Source of the DNA: Amycolatopsis vancoresmycina
GTDB lineage: Bacteria; Actinomycetota; Actinomycetes; Mycobacteriales; Pseudonocardiaceae
Direction of reading: 5' to 3'
Assembly: GCF_000716785.1 (NCBI RefSeq)
Contig: NZ_JNYY01000016.1
Location: 353,273-417,272 of the forward strand
Length of the DNA: 64,000 nt
The position numbers were made by a program, and so were the translations under genes. Shown here piece after piece: positions 8,124-17,021 of this stretch. Every line of letters begins with the position of its first letter. Position 1 is the stretch's first letter. The notes under the pieces were generated by a model that saw nothing but the letters and a program-made list of their open reading frames with translations, ran no database searches and had not been told where the DNA came from.

Positions 8124-9081
8124 CCGCGGACTCCGTGTCCGGGATGCCCAGGTCCTTCGCGCGCTTGTCCGCCATCGCCAGCAGGCGGCGGATCCGCCCG
8201 GCCACCGCGTCCTTCGTCATCTGCGGGTCCGACAGCTGGCCCAGTTCCTCCAGGGACGCTTGCCGGTTGGACAGCCGGAGCCGGCCCGCCGCCAGCAGGT
8301 GGTCCGGGGCCGTGTCGCCGAGGATCTCCAGCGCCCGCTCCACCCGGGCCGCCGCCGCGACCGCCGCGCGGGCCGAGCGGCGCAGGTTCGCGTCGTCGAA
8401 GTTGGCCAGGCGGTTCGCCGTCGCGCGGACTTCGCGGCGCATCCGGCGCTCTTCCCACTGCAGGACGCTCGCGTGCGCGCCCAGGCGCGTCAGCAGCGCG
8501 CCGATCGCGTCGCCGTCGCGGACCACCACCCGGTCCGCGCCGCGGACCTCGCGGGACTTCGCCTGGATGCCCATCCGGCGGGCCGCGCCCACCAGGGCCA
8601 GCGCCGCCTCCGGGCCGGGGCACGTCACCTCCAGCGACGACGAGCGGCCCGGCTCGGTCAGCGAGCCGTGCGCGAGGAACGCGCCCCGCCACGCCGCTTC
8701 CGCGTCGGCCACTCCCCCGGACACCACGGCCGCCGGCAGCCCGCGCACCGGGCGGCCGCGCTGGTCGATCAGCCCGGTCTGGCGGGCCAGGCCCTCGCCG
8801 TCCTTGACCACGCGCACCACGTACCGGGTGCCCTTGCGCAGGCCGCCGCTGGCGGTGATCACGTGGACGTCCGAATGGTGGCCGTACAGCTCGTGGATCT
8901 CCTTGCGCAGCCGTCGCGCGACCGAGCCCGTGTCGAGCTCCGCCTCCACGACCACCCGGCCGGCCACGATGTGCAGGCCGCCGGCGAAGCGAAGCAGCGA
9001 CGCGACCTCCGCCCGGCGCGGCCCGATCTTCGTGATCTCCAGCCGGCTCAGCTCGTCCTTCACCGCGGCGGTCATCGCCAT
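8089..9081 (-). CDS. whiA: Sporulation regulator WhiA
   Basis: 330 residues, the usual size. N-terminal LAGLIDADG-like domain (AEVASLLRFAGGLHIVAGR, then WRGAFLAHGS) and C-terminal helix-turn-helix (LRLSNRQASLEELGQL, with ISDP-like LSDPQMTKDAVAGRIRRL). In sporulating actinomycetes WhiA works with WhiB at sporulation and cell-division promoters. Start set at the ATG of MAMTAAVKDELSRL with GGGAGGGG ahead, although the frame is open to 9150. Last gene of the uvrC-rapZ-yvcK-whiA run; the start overlaps the yvcK end by 10 bases. Confidence 0.95.
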   Translation of the reverse strand: MAMTAAVKDELSRLEITKIGPRRAEVASLLRFAGGLHIVAGRVVVEAELDTGSVARRLRKEIHELYGHHSDVHVITASGGLRKGTRYVVRVVKDGEGLARQTGLIDQRGRPVRGLPAAVVSGGVADAEAAWRGAFLAHGSLTEPGRSSSLEVTCPGPEAALALVGAARRMGIQAKSREVRGADRVVVRDGDAIGALLTRLGAHASVLQWEERRMRREVRATANRLANFDDANLRRSARAAVAAAARVERALEILGDTAPDHLLAAGRLRLSNRQASLEELGQLSDPQMTKDAVAGRIRRLLAMADKRAKDLGIPDTESAVTPEMLEEEDA

Positions 9082-10076
9082 TCCTGCCCCTCCCTGCCTT
9101 TCGCTCCTCCCCCGTGCTCCCCGCCGAGACCGAGAGCCTCCCGCATGCACAACGCGAGCGCATCAGGATCATGCCGTCCCGGCACTTCGGGGTCGGCCAC
9201 CGCCCCCAGGTGCGCCCGGCCGCCGAGCCGTTCCGCCGCGCGGCGGAGATTCGCCGGGTCGGGCACGGAATCGCGGTCCGCGATCACCGCGTCGACCCGC
9301 AGATCGGGCGCGTGCTCGAAGAGTACGTCGAGGTGGCGCTCCGGGGAGAATCCCGCGGTTTCCCCCGGCTGGGGGACAAGGTTGAGCACGAGTGCCTTCG
9401 TCGCGGCCGTCCGCACGAGCGCGTCGCGCAGCCCGGGCACGAGCAGGTGCGGCAGCACGCTGGTGAACCACGAACCCGGCCCGAGGAAGACGACGTCGGC
9501 GTTCAGCACCGCTTCCACGGCCTCGTCGCACGCCAGTGGCGGGCGCCCGGCGCGGCCCGGCGAGCGCAGGCTGACCCGCCGCACCTGACCCGGGGTGGTG
9601 GCCACCGCGACCTGGCCGCGGATCGTCCGCAGCGCCGCCGGGTCCTCGCTGTCGAGACCGCTGACCTGGCCTTCGATTTCGAGGGGTTCCGGCGACATCG
9701 GCAGCACGCGGCCCGAGACGCCCATCAGCCGGCAGGCTTCGTCGAGCGCGGCGACCGGGTCGCCGAGCACCTCGAACAGCCCGGCCAGCAGCAGGTTCCC
9801 CACCGCGTGGCCGGCCAGCGCACCGTCGCCGCCGAAGCGGTGCTGGAAGACTTCGGCCCACAGCGTGCCGCCGTCCTCCGCGGCGAAGGCGGCGAACGCC
9901 TGCCGCAGGTCGCCCGGCGGCAGCAGGCCGAGTTCGCGCCGCAGCCTGCCGGACGATCCGCCGTCGTCGGCCACGGTCACGATCGCGGTGACGTCGGGGG
10001 TCACCCGCCGCACCGCGGACAACGTGGCGTGCAGCCCGTGGCCGCCCCCGAGGGCGACCGCGCGCACGTTATTCAC
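9072..10076 (-). CDS. yvcK: Gluconeogenesis factor YvcK family protein (UDP-sugar binding)
   Basis: About 334 residues of the YvcK/CofD-like family: AVALGGGHGLHATLSAVR at the N-terminus, VTVADDGGSSGRLRRELG, and GHAVGNLLLAGLFE. Homologs bind UDP-GlcNAc and influence carbon flux and envelope synthesis. GTG at 10076 overlaps the rapZ stop; a TTG two codons upstream (10082) is an alternative. Position between rapZ and whiA is the conserved Gram-positive order. Confidence 0.93.
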   Translation of the reverse strand: MNNVRAVALGGGHGLHATLSAVRRVTPDVTAIVTVADDGGSSGRLRRELGLLPPGDLRQAFAAFAAEDGGTLWAEVFQHRFGGDGALAGHAVGNLLLAGLFEVLGDPVAALDEACRLMGVSGRVLPMSPEPLEIEGQVSGLDSEDPAALRTIRGQVAVATTPGQVRRVSLRSPGRAGRPPLACDEAVEAVLNADVVFLGPGSWFTSVLPHLLVPGLRDALVRTAATKALVLNLVPQPGETAGFSPERHLDVLFEHAPDLRVDAVIADRDSVPDPANLRRAAERLGGRAHLGAVADPEVPGRHDPDALALCMREALGLGGEHGGGAKGREGQEWR

Positions 10077-10959
10077 GACCAAGGTCGCGGTGCACCACCT
10101 TCACGGCCATACCGTCCTCTTTGGACAGACGCTGGGCGAGTTCCACGGACAGCGCCACGCTGCGGTGCTTGCCGCCGGTGCAGCCGACGGCGAGCGTCAG
10201 GTACCGCTTGCCCTCGCGCTTGTAGCCGGCGCCGATCAGCCGCAGCAGCTGGTGGTAGCGGTCCAGGAACTCTTCCGCGCCTTCCTGCGAGAGGACGTAG
10301 TTGCGGACCTCGCCGTCGAGGCCCGTGTGTTCGCGCAGCTCCGGGATCCAGAACGGGTTCGGCAGGAACCGGACGTCCATCACCAGGTCGGCGTCCATCG
10401 GCAGGCCGTACTTGTAGCCGAAGGACAGCACGGTGACCCGGGTCTGGGTGCTCGCCTCGGAGCCGAACGCGTCCTCGATCTTGGCGCGCAGGTCGTGCAC
10501 CGACAGCGACGACGTGTCGAGCACCAGGTCGGCCTCTTCGCGCAGCGGCTCCAGCAGCGTCCGCTCCGCCGTGATGCCGTCGGCGAGCCGGCCGTCACCC
10601 TGCATCGGGTGGCCGCGGCGGACGGCTTCGAAGCGCCGCACCAGCACCGCGTCGGTCGCTTCCAGGAACAGCACGCGCGGCTTGTAGCCCCGCGCGTCGA
10701 GGTCCTTGATGACCGAGGCGAGGTCGTCGGTGAACGCGCGCGAGCGCACGTCCATGACGACGGCCACCTTCGTGATCGCGCCGCGCGCCTGCGCGCCCAG
10801 CTCGACCATGGTGGCGATCAGCTCCGGGGGCAGGTTGTCGACGACGAACCAGCCCAGGTCCTCCAGGCACTTGGCCGCGGTGCTGCGGCCGGCGCCGGAG
10901 AGCCCGGACACGACCGCGACCTCCATGCCGGACCCGCGGATCTCTTCTTGCGCACTCAC
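10069..10959 (-). CDS. rapZ: RapZ-type nucleotide-binding protein
   Basis: 296 residues. Walker A GLSGAGRST near the N-terminus, then FVVDNLPPELI, and the conserved C-terminal half with TRVTVLSFGYKYGLP, DVRFLPNPFW and GCTGGKHRSVAL. E. coli RapZ is an RNA-binding adaptor in GlmS control; actinobacterial homologs hydrolyse nucleotides and their target is less clear. Second gene after uvrC, 9 bases apart. Confidence 0.95.
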   Translation of the reverse strand: MSAQEEIRGSGMEVAVVSGLSGAGRSTAAKCLEDLGWFVVDNLPPELIATMVELGAQARGAITKVAVVMDVRSRAFTDDLASVIKDLDARGYKPRVLFLEATDAVLVRRFEAVRRGHPMQGDGRLADGITAERTLLEPLREEADLVLDTSSLSVHDLRAKIEDAFGSEASTQTRVTVLSFGYKYGLPMDADLVMDVRFLPNPFWIPELREHTGLDGEVRNYVLSQEGAEEFLDRYHQLLRLIGAGYKREGKRYLTLAVGCTGGKHRSVALSVELAQRLSKEDGMAVKVVHRDLGRE

Positions 10960-10968
10960 TGTCTTCCC

Positions 10969-12924
10969 TTACTCCCCTGCTCCTGTGCCGTTGCTCGCGC
11001 CGGACTCCCCGGCCAGCGCGGCGACCACGGCCTCCGCGGTGCGCCTGCCGAAGCCGGGCACCGCCTCGATCTCTTCGATCCTGGCCTGCTTGAGCTTCTT
11101 CACCGAGCCGAAGTGCTTGATCAGCGCGGTGCGGCGAGCCTGCCCCAGCCCGGGCACACTGTCCAATTCGGACGTCTGCAGCCGTTTGGAGCGCTTCTCG
11201 CGGTGGTAGGCGATGGCGAAGCGGTGGGCCTCGTCACGCAGCCGCTGCAGCAGGTACAGCCCCTCCGACGTCCGGGGCAGGATCACCGGATCGGGGTCGG
11301 CGGGCAGCCAGACCTCCTCCAGCCGCTTGGCCAGCCCGATCACCGAGATGTCGGTGATGCCGAGCTCGGCCAGCACGTCGGCGGCCGCGGTGGCCTGCGG
11401 GCCCGCGCCGTCGACGACCAGCAGGTTCGGCGGGTAGGCGAACTTCTTCGGCCGCCCGGTCTCCGGGTCGAGCCCCGGTGTGCTCGACTCTTCCGAGGTT
11501 TCCTTGAGGTAGCGGTGGAAGCGGCGCCGGACGACCTCGGCGATCGAGGCGACGTCACCCTCCGTGGCCGCCTCCCGCAGCGCGAAGCGCCGGTATTCGG
11601 ACTTGCGCGCGAGGCCGTCCTCGAAGACGACGAGCGACGCGACGACGTCGCTGCCCTGGATGTGGCTGATGTCGATGCACTCGATGCGCAGCGGCGCCGT
11701 GTCGAGGGCGAGGAACTCCTGCAGCTCCGTGAGCGCCGCCGAGCGCGCGGTGAGGTCACCGGCGCGGCGCAGCTTGTGCTGGGTGAACGCCTCCCCGGCG
11801 TTGCGCTGGACGGTCTCGGCGAGCGCCTTCTTGTCGCCGCGCTGCGGCACCCGCAGCTGGACGCGCGACCCGCGCAGCCCGGTGAGCCACTCCGCCACCG
11901 CGTCCGCGTCGGCGGGCAGCTCGGGCACCAGGACCTCGCGCGGGACGACCGGGCCGGAGTCGACGTCGTCGCGCGCGTCGAGCTCGGCCTCGTCGCCGTA
12001 GAACTGGGTGAGGAAGTGGTCGACCAGCGCCGGGACGTCCATCTCCTCGGCCTTGTCGATCACCCAGCCGCGCTGGCCGCGGACGCGCCCGCCGCGCACG
12101 TGGAAGACCTGGACGGCGGCCTCGAGCTCGTCGTGGGCGAAGGCGACGACGTCGGCGTCCGTGCCGTCGCCGAGCACCACGGCCTGCTTCTCCATGGCGC
12201 GGCGCAGCGCGCCGAGGTCGTCGCGCAGCCGGGCGGCGCGCTCGAACTCGAGCTCCTCGGACGCGGCGGCCATCTCGGCTTCCAGGCGCTTGATCATGAC
12301 GTCGGTCTTGCCCGCGAGGAAGTCGCAGAAGTCCTCGACGATGTCGCGGTGCTCGTCGGCCGACACCCGGCCCACGCACGGCGCCGAGCACTTGTCGATG
12401 TAGCCGAGCAGGCAGGGGCGGCCGATCTGGCCGTGGCGGCGGAACACCCCGGCCGAGCACGTGCGGGCCGGGAAGACGCGCAGCAGCAGGTCGAGGGTCT
12501 CCCGGATGGCCCACGCGTGCGCGTACGGGCCGAAGTACCGGACGCCCTTCTTGCGCGCGCCGCGGTAGACGTGCAGGCGGGGGAACTCCTCGTTCAGCGT
12601 CACCGCGAGCACCGGGTAGCTCTTGTCGTCGCGGTAGCGGACGTTGAACCGGGGGTCGAACTCCTTGATCCAGTTGTACTCCAGCTGGAGCGCCTCGACC
12701 TCGGTGGTGACGACGGTCCATTCGACGCTCGCGGCCGTGGTGACCATCTGGCGCGTGCGCGGGTGCAGGCCGGAGAGGTCGGCGAAGTAGGAGTTCAGCC
12801 TGCTCCGGAGGCTCTTCGCCTTGCCGACGTAGATGACCCGCTTGGTCGCGTCGCGGAACTTGTACACGCCAGGGGCATCCGGGATGCTCCCCGGCGAGGG
12901 ACGGTAGGTGGTCGGGTCAGCCAC
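10969..12924 (-). CDS. uvrC: Excinuclease ABC subunit UvrC
   Basis: 651 residues. N-terminal GIY-YIG nuclease domain (APGVYKFRDATKRVIYVGKA, residues 18-37), UVR helices near 205-240, RNase H-like endonuclease domain (IECIDISHIQGSDVVASLVV), and tandem helix-hairpin-helix motifs at the C-terminus (SVPGLGQARRTALIKHFGS; AVPGFGRRTAEAV). It makes both incisions in nucleotide excision repair with UvrA/UvrB. First gene of the run towards whiA. No obvious SOS box seen upstream. Confidence 0.97.
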   Translation of the reverse strand: MADPTTYRPSPGSIPDAPGVYKFRDATKRVIYVGKAKSLRSRLNSYFADLSGLHPRTRQMVTTAASVEWTVVTTEVEALQLEYNWIKEFDPRFNVRYRDDKSYPVLAVTLNEEFPRLHVYRGARKKGVRYFGPYAHAWAIRETLDLLLRVFPARTCSAGVFRRHGQIGRPCLLGYIDKCSAPCVGRVSADEHRDIVEDFCDFLAGKTDVMIKRLEAEMAAASEELEFERAARLRDDLGALRRAMEKQAVVLGDGTDADVVAFAHDELEAAVQVFHVRGGRVRGQRGWVIDKAEEMDVPALVDHFLTQFYGDEAELDARDDVDSGPVVPREVLVPELPADADAVAEWLTGLRGSRVQLRVPQRGDKKALAETVQRNAGEAFTQHKLRRAGDLTARSAALTELQEFLALDTAPLRIECIDISHIQGSDVVASLVVFEDGLARKSEYRRFALREAATEGDVASIAEVVRRRFHRYLKETSEESSTPGLDPETGRPKKFAYPPNLLVVDGAGPQATAAADVLAELGITDISVIGLAKRLEEVWLPADPDPVILPRTSEGLYLLQRLRDEAHRFAIAYHREKRSKRLQTSELDSVPGLGQARRTALIKHFGSVKKLKQARIEEIEAVPGFGRRTAEAVVAALAGESGASNGTGAGE

Positions 12925-12961
12925 CCCCCCAGCGTATTTGGCACCACCGACAGTTCTCGCA

Positions 12962-12990
12962 CGCCCCCGTCCGGCCGCGGTCGGGGGGCG
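12962..12990. other. GC-rich hairpin in the divergent uvrC/protease gap
   Basis: Inverted repeat of a C-run and a G-run (CGCCCCCG ... CGGGGGGCG) about 40 bases upstream of the uvrC start, in the 192-base gap between divergent genes. It could be an operator or a 5' leader structure; nothing more can be said. Confidence 0.3.
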
Positions 12991-13116
12991 TCCGCTGTCC
13001 GATCCGCCGGAAGTCGGGTCTTCGTCCGGTCACGACCTTCGTCGGTGCCCTCGCAGGTGACGCGGTGGTTACTTTCCGACCACCGATCCGGTCCCCCTGT
13101 CGAAAGGATCACCACC

Positions 13117-13839
13117 GTGAGCTCTCTCCGCCTCATCGGTGCCGCCTCCGCGGCCGCCGTCGCCCTGACCTTGGCCGGCGGCGCGGTCGCCGCCGCGGGC
13201 GTCCAGCCGAACATCGTCGGCGGCAGCACCGCACCGACGGTCTCCTGGGGTGCGCAGGTCTACGTGAACACCGCCGGGCGCGACTACCAGGGCTTCAACT
13301 GCTCGGGCACGGTGATCGCGGCGCGCTGGGTGCTGACCGCGGTGCACTGCCTCGACCAGGACGGCTCGGGCATGTACGTCCGGGTCGGCAGCAACACGCT
13401 GCTCTCGGGCACGAAGATCGCCGTCGACAACGAGTACGAGTCCCCGAACGGCGACATCGCGCTGCTCCACCTGGCCTCGGCGACGAGCACGGCACCGATC
13501 TCGCTGGGCAGCTCGGACCCGGCGACCGGCAGCACCAACCAGATCTACGGCTGGGGCCGCACCACCCCGACCGGCCCGCCGGCGACGTCGCTGAAGACGG
13601 CGAACGTCCAGGTGACCGGCCGCTCCACGGACGCCTACGGCGGCCGCGCGATCCAGAGCGTCGGCATCAACGGCTCGGCGTGGAAGGGCGACTCGGGCGG
13701 GCCGGAGGTTTCCGGCGGGGTCCAGGTCGGCGTCGCGTCGACGGTCCAGAACCAGAGCGGGTCGACCACGCGCGGGACGAACAACTACGCGAGTGTGGCG
13801 GCGAGCCGGTCCTGGATCCGGACGACCGCGGGCGTGTGA
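13117..13839 (+). CDS. Secreted trypsin-like serine protease (S1)
   Basis: 240 residues: Sec signal peptide (1-26, ending in AVAAA), short propeptide, then the mature start IVGG at residue 33. Catalytic triad visible: His77 in LTAVHC, Asp113 in GDIALLHL, Ser193 in GDSGGP; a Cys pair flanks the active-site His. GTG start is preceded by GAAAGGA. Extracellular protein degradation is the likely role. Divergent from uvrC; no dedicated regulator alongside. Confidence 0.92.
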   Translation: MSSLRLIGAASAAAVALTLAGGAVAAAGVQPNIVGGSTAPTVSWGAQVYVNTAGRDYQGFNCSGTVIAARWVLTAVHCLDQDGSGMYVRVGSNTLLSGTKIAVDNEYESPNGDIALLHLASATSTAPISLGSSDPATGSTNQIYGWGRTTPTGPPATSLKTANVQVTGRSTDAYGGRAIQSVGINGSAWKGDSGGPEVSGGVQVGVASTVQNQSGSTTRGTNNYASVAASRSWIRTTAGV

Positions 13840-13903
13840 GTTCGCGGGGCGGCGCTTCGGCGCCGCCCCGATCTTGTCGGTGGTGTGTGGGATGCTCGCG
13901 GGC

Positions 13904-14680
13904 ATGCGGATCGCCACCTGGAACGTGAACTCCATCGTCCCCCGCCTGCCCCGCGTGCTGGGGTTCCTGGAGGAGACGGCGCCGGACGTGCTGTGCCTGC
14001 AGGAGCTGAAGACCACGACGGAGAAGTTCCCGCTGGCCGAGGTCGAGGCGCTCGGGTACGAGGTGGCGGCGTACGGGCTCGGGCGCTGGAACGGCGTCGG
14101 GATCGTGTCGAAGGCAGGCCTGTCGGACGTGGTGCGCGGGCTGCCGGGCGAGCCTTCGTTCGAAGGCGCGGCGGAGGCGCGGGCGATCGGCGCCATGTGC
14201 GGTGGGGTGCGGGTGTGGTCGGTGTACGTGCCCAACGGGCGTGAGCCGGACAACCCGCACTACGCGTACAAGCTGGAGTGGCTTTCGGCGCTGCACTCGC
14301 TTGTGGCTTCGGAGATTGCGTCGGGGCCGTTCGCGGTGCTCGGGGACTTCAACGTGGCGCCGACGGACGCGGACGTGTGGGACATCGCGTTGTTCGCGGA
14401 GTCGACGCACGTGACGAAGCCAGAGCGCGACGCCTTGGCCCGGCTGCGGGACTTGGGGTTGTCGGACGTCTTCCCGCGGCCGCTGAAGTACGACCACCCG
14501 TTCACGTACTGGGACTACCGGGCCGGGAACTTCCCGAACAACAAGGGCATGCGGATCGACCTGGTGTACGGGAACGAGCCTTTCACTTCCGCGGTGACGG
14601 ATTCCTATGTGGACCGGAACGCGCGGAAGGGGAAGGGCCCCTCGGACCACGCACCGATCGTGGTCGACCTGGACCTCTGA
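13904..14680 (+). CDS. xth: Exodeoxyribonuclease III
   Basis: 258 residues of the exonuclease-endonuclease-phosphatase fold with all expected blocks: MRIATWNVNSI, DVLCLQELKT, LGDFNVAPTDADVWD, and SDHAPIVVDL at the end. It cleaves AP sites and removes 3' blocks in base excision repair. ATG at 13904 begins the conserved N-terminus; ATG at 13892 would add four residues. A palindromic terminator starts 10 bases past the stop. Confidence 0.92.
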   Translation: MRIATWNVNSIVPRLPRVLGFLEETAPDVLCLQELKTTTEKFPLAEVEALGYEVAAYGLGRWNGVGIVSKAGLSDVVRGLPGEPSFEGAAEARAIGAMCGGVRVWSVYVPNGREPDNPHYAYKLEWLSALHSLVASEIASGPFAVLGDFNVAPTDADVWDIALFAESTHVTKPERDALARLRDLGLSDVFPRPLKYDHPFTYWDYRAGNFPNNKGMRIDLVYGNEPFTSAVTDSYVDRNARKGKGPSDHAPIVVDLDL

Positions 14681-14690
14681 CACGCAACCG

Positions 14691-14736
14691 GTCGTGAGTG
14701 GCAAGGCGAGTTCTAACTCGTCTTACCACTCACGAC
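14691..14736. terminator. 46-base palindrome, copy 1 of a repeated terminator family
   Basis: 22-base arms with a 2-base loop, beginning GTCGTGAGTGGCAAGGCGAG and ending in the complement, with two imperfect pairs. It sits between the converging exonuclease III and PH-like genes. Near-identical elements occur at 30911 and 49104, and half of a related one at 63881. Confidence 0.8.
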
Positions 14737-14749
14737 AGTGAAGGCCTGC

Positions 14750-15193
14750 TCAGCCGCCGGTGGCTGCGCGGTGCAGCTTGCGCAGGGCGCGCACCGCTTC
14801 CACCGCCCGGTCCCGGTCCACGGCCTGCACCGCCATCACCGCGTGGTACTCGTCGTCCGGCAGCTCCAGCCGCGCCCACGACGCCCCGTCCGGGAAACTC
14901 ACCGACAGCACGTCACTCCACGCGAAGCGGCGCGTGATCAGCACGTTCCGGACCTCGATGCCCTCCGCATCCGCCCGGACCCGGGCGATCGCGAACAGCA
15001 TCACCCCGCACGCCAGCAGGATCCCGATGCCCACCATCGCCGCCTGGTCGGAGCGCTGGAACCGGACCCCCGTGTCGCCGTTGCGCAGCAGCACCGCCAC
15101 CACGACGAACACCGCCAGCAGCGCCACCGCCAGCACGCTGCACATGATCAACGCGCGGCGGGGGCGGATCACCAGGAGAGTCTTCACGGTCAC
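14750..15193 (-). CDS. PH-domain-like membrane protein of the rib operon
   Basis: 147 residues with two transmembrane helices (about 13-37 and 55-75) followed by a small bacterial PH-like beta domain (GIEVRNVLITRRFAWSDVLS). It is coupled to ribH by a GTGA overlap; a similar membrane protein follows ribH in mycobacteria (Rv1417). Function is unproven; a link to flavin uptake or envelope is only suggested by position. Confidence 0.8.
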   Translation of the reverse strand: MTVKTLLVIRPRRALIMCSVLAVALLAVFVVVAVLLRNGDTGVRFQRSDQAAMVGIGILLACGVMLFAIARVRADAEGIEVRNVLITRRFAWSDVLSVSFPDGASWARLELPDDEYHAVMAVQAVDRDRAVEAVRALRKLHRAATGG

Positions 15194-15696
15194 ACGAAAC
15201 CCCGCTCGGTCCACGGCTGGCGCAGGCTCCGCAGCACGTGCGCGGAATCCAGCGCCGCCACCGTCGCCTCGTAGCCCTTGTCCTCCTTCGAGCCCGGACG
15301 GCCCGACCGGTCGACCGCCTGCTCGTGCGTGTCGCACGTCAGGACGCCGTTGCCGACCGGGGTGCTCTCGTCCAGCGCCACCCGGGTCAGGCCCGCCGTC
15401 ACCGCGTCGCACACGTACTCGAAGTGGGGGGTGCCGCCGCGGATCACCACGCCCAGCGCGACCACCGCGTCGTGGTTGCGGGCCAGTGCCTGCGCCACCA
15501 CCGGGAGCTCGACCGCGCCCGCGACGTGCACCACCGTCGGCTCGTCCTCCAGCTCCGCCTCGCGCGCCGCGACCAGCGCCCGCTCCAGCAGGACGTCGGT
15601 GATGTCCGCGTTCCAGCGGGTGGCGACGATGCCGAGCTTCAGCGACTTGCAGTCGGAGAGGTCCAGCTTGACGTCCGGACGGCCTTCGCCGCTCAC
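15190..15696 (-). CDS. ribH: 6,7-dimethyl-8-ribityllumazine synthase
   Basis: 168 residues. Hallmarks: GIVATRWNADITDVLLERAL, the pocket VAGAVELPVVAQAL, and GVVIRGGTPHFEYVCDAV with the catalytic His in the last block. It condenses the ribityl-aminopyrimidine with dihydroxybutanone phosphate, the penultimate riboflavin step. GTG overlaps the ribBA stop (GTGA). Confidence 0.96.
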   Translation of the reverse strand: MSGEGRPDVKLDLSDCKSLKLGIVATRWNADITDVLLERALVAAREAELEDEPTVVHVAGAVELPVVAQALARNHDAVVALGVVIRGGTPHFEYVCDAVTAGLTRVALDESTPVGNGVLTCDTHEQAVDRSGRPGSKEDKGYEATVAALDSAHVLRSLRQPWTERGFV

Positions 15697-17021
15697 AGTG
15701 TTCCCCCATCCGCGGGCTCGGCCGCCGCGCCCACCTGGTCGTAGTGCTCCAGCTGGGCCAGGTCGTGGCCCATCCGGTCGCGCTTGGTCCGCAGGTAGCG
15801 CAGGTTCTCCGGGTTCGGCGAGATCGGCAGCGGCACCCGCCCGGTGACGCGCAGGCCGTAGCCCTCCAGGCCGATCCGCTTTGCCGGGTTGTTCGACAGC
15901 AGCCGCATGGTGCGGACGCCGAGGTCGCAGAGGATCTGGGCGCCGGTGCCGTAGTCGCGGGCGTCGGCCGGGACGCCGAGCGCGAGGTTCGCGTCCACGG
16001 TGTCCGCGCCGTCGTCCTGCAGCTGGTAGGCCTGCAGCTTGTGCAGCAGGCCGATGCCGCGGCCCTCGTGGCCGCGGATGTAGAGCACGACACCGCGGCC
16101 TTCGGTGGCCACCGCTTCCAGGGCCGCCTCCAGCTGGGGGCCGCAGTCGCAGCGCAGGGAGCCGAAGACGTCGCCGGTGAGGCACTCGGAGTGGACGCGG
16201 ACCAGGATGTCCTGGCCGTCGCCGATCTCGCCGTAGACGAACGCGACGTGCTCGATGCCGTCCAGCAGCGAGTCGTAGCCGACCGCCCGGAACGTGCCCG
16301 CGGCCAGCGGGATGCGGGCCTCGGCGACCCGCTCGACCTGCTTCTCGGTGCGGCGGCGGTAGGCGATCAGGTCGGCGATGGTGATGATCGCCAGGTCGTG
16401 GTCGGCGGCGAACACCTCGAGCTCGTCGCGGCGCGCCATGTCGCCTTCGTCCTTCTGCGACACGATTTCGCAGAGCACGCCCGCCGGCGCGAGGCCGGCC
16501 ATCCGGGCCAGGTCGACCGACGCCTCGGTGTGCCCGGGGCGGCGCAGCACGCCACCTTCCTTCGCGCGCAGCGGCACGACGTGGCCGGGGCGGCGGAAGT
16601 CCTTCGCGGTCGACGCCGGGTCGGCCAGCAGCCGGATCGTGTGCGCGCGGTCGGCGGCGGAGATACCGGTGCTGATGCCCTCGGCGGCGTCGACCGTGAC
16701 GCTGTACGCGGTCCCGCGCGCGTCCTGGTTCGTGTGGTACATCGGCGGCAGGTCGAGCCGGTCCGCTTCGGACTCGGTCAGCGCCACGCAGACGTACCCC
16801 GAGGTGTAGCGGACCATGAAGGCCAGCAGCTCGGGCGTCGCCTTCTCGGCGGCGAAGATCAGGTCGCCCTCGTTCTCGCGGTCCTCGTCGTCGACCACGA
16901 CGACCGCGCGGCCCGCCGCGATGTCCGCGATCGCCCGTTCGATGGCGTCGGCGTCGAACACCGCGCCGGTGCCGCACGGGGTCCAGCCCGCCTCGGGCTC
17001 TGCCGCGCTCGTCTCACTCAT
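15693..17021 (-). CDS. ribBA: Bifunctional 3,4-dihydroxy-2-butanone-4-phosphate synthase / GTP cyclohydrolase II
   Basis: 442 residues. N-terminal RibB domain (about 20-225) with DDEDRENEGDLIFAAE and RPGHVVPLRA; C-terminal RibA domain (about 230-425) with HSECLTGDVFGSLRCDCG, which supplies the zinc-binding cysteines, and GHEGRGIGL. It makes both precursors of riboflavin. Coupled to ribE upstream (ATGA) and ribH downstream (GTGA). Confidence 0.97.
   Translation of the reverse strand: MSETSAAEPEAGWTPCGTGAVFDADAIERAIADIAAGRAVVVVDDEDRENEGDLIFAAEKATPELLAFMVRYTSGYVCVALTESEADRLDLPPMYHTNQDARGTAYSVTVDAAEGISTGISAADRAHTIRLLADPASTAKDFRRPGHVVPLRAKEGGVLRRPGHTEASVDLARMAGLAPAGVLCEIVSQKDEGDMARRDELEVFAADHDLAIITIADLIAYRRRTEKQVERVAEARIPLAAGTFRAVGYDSLLDGIEHVAFVYGEIGDGQDILVRVHSECLTGDVFGSLRCDCGPQLEAALEAVATEGRGVVLYIRGHEGRGIGLLHKLQAYQLQDDGADTVDANLALGVPADARDYGTGAQILCDLGVRTMRLLSNNPAKRIGLEGYGLRVTGRVPLPISPNPENLRYLRTKRDRMGHDLAQLEHYDQVGAAAEPADGGTL

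Noticed and set aside
9595..13839. Very long plus-strand open frame of 1414 codons
   Set aside because: It runs antisense through yvcK, rapZ and uvrC with shadow composition (Arg/Gly/His/Val-rich); only its last 240 codons, the S1 protease, are a gene.
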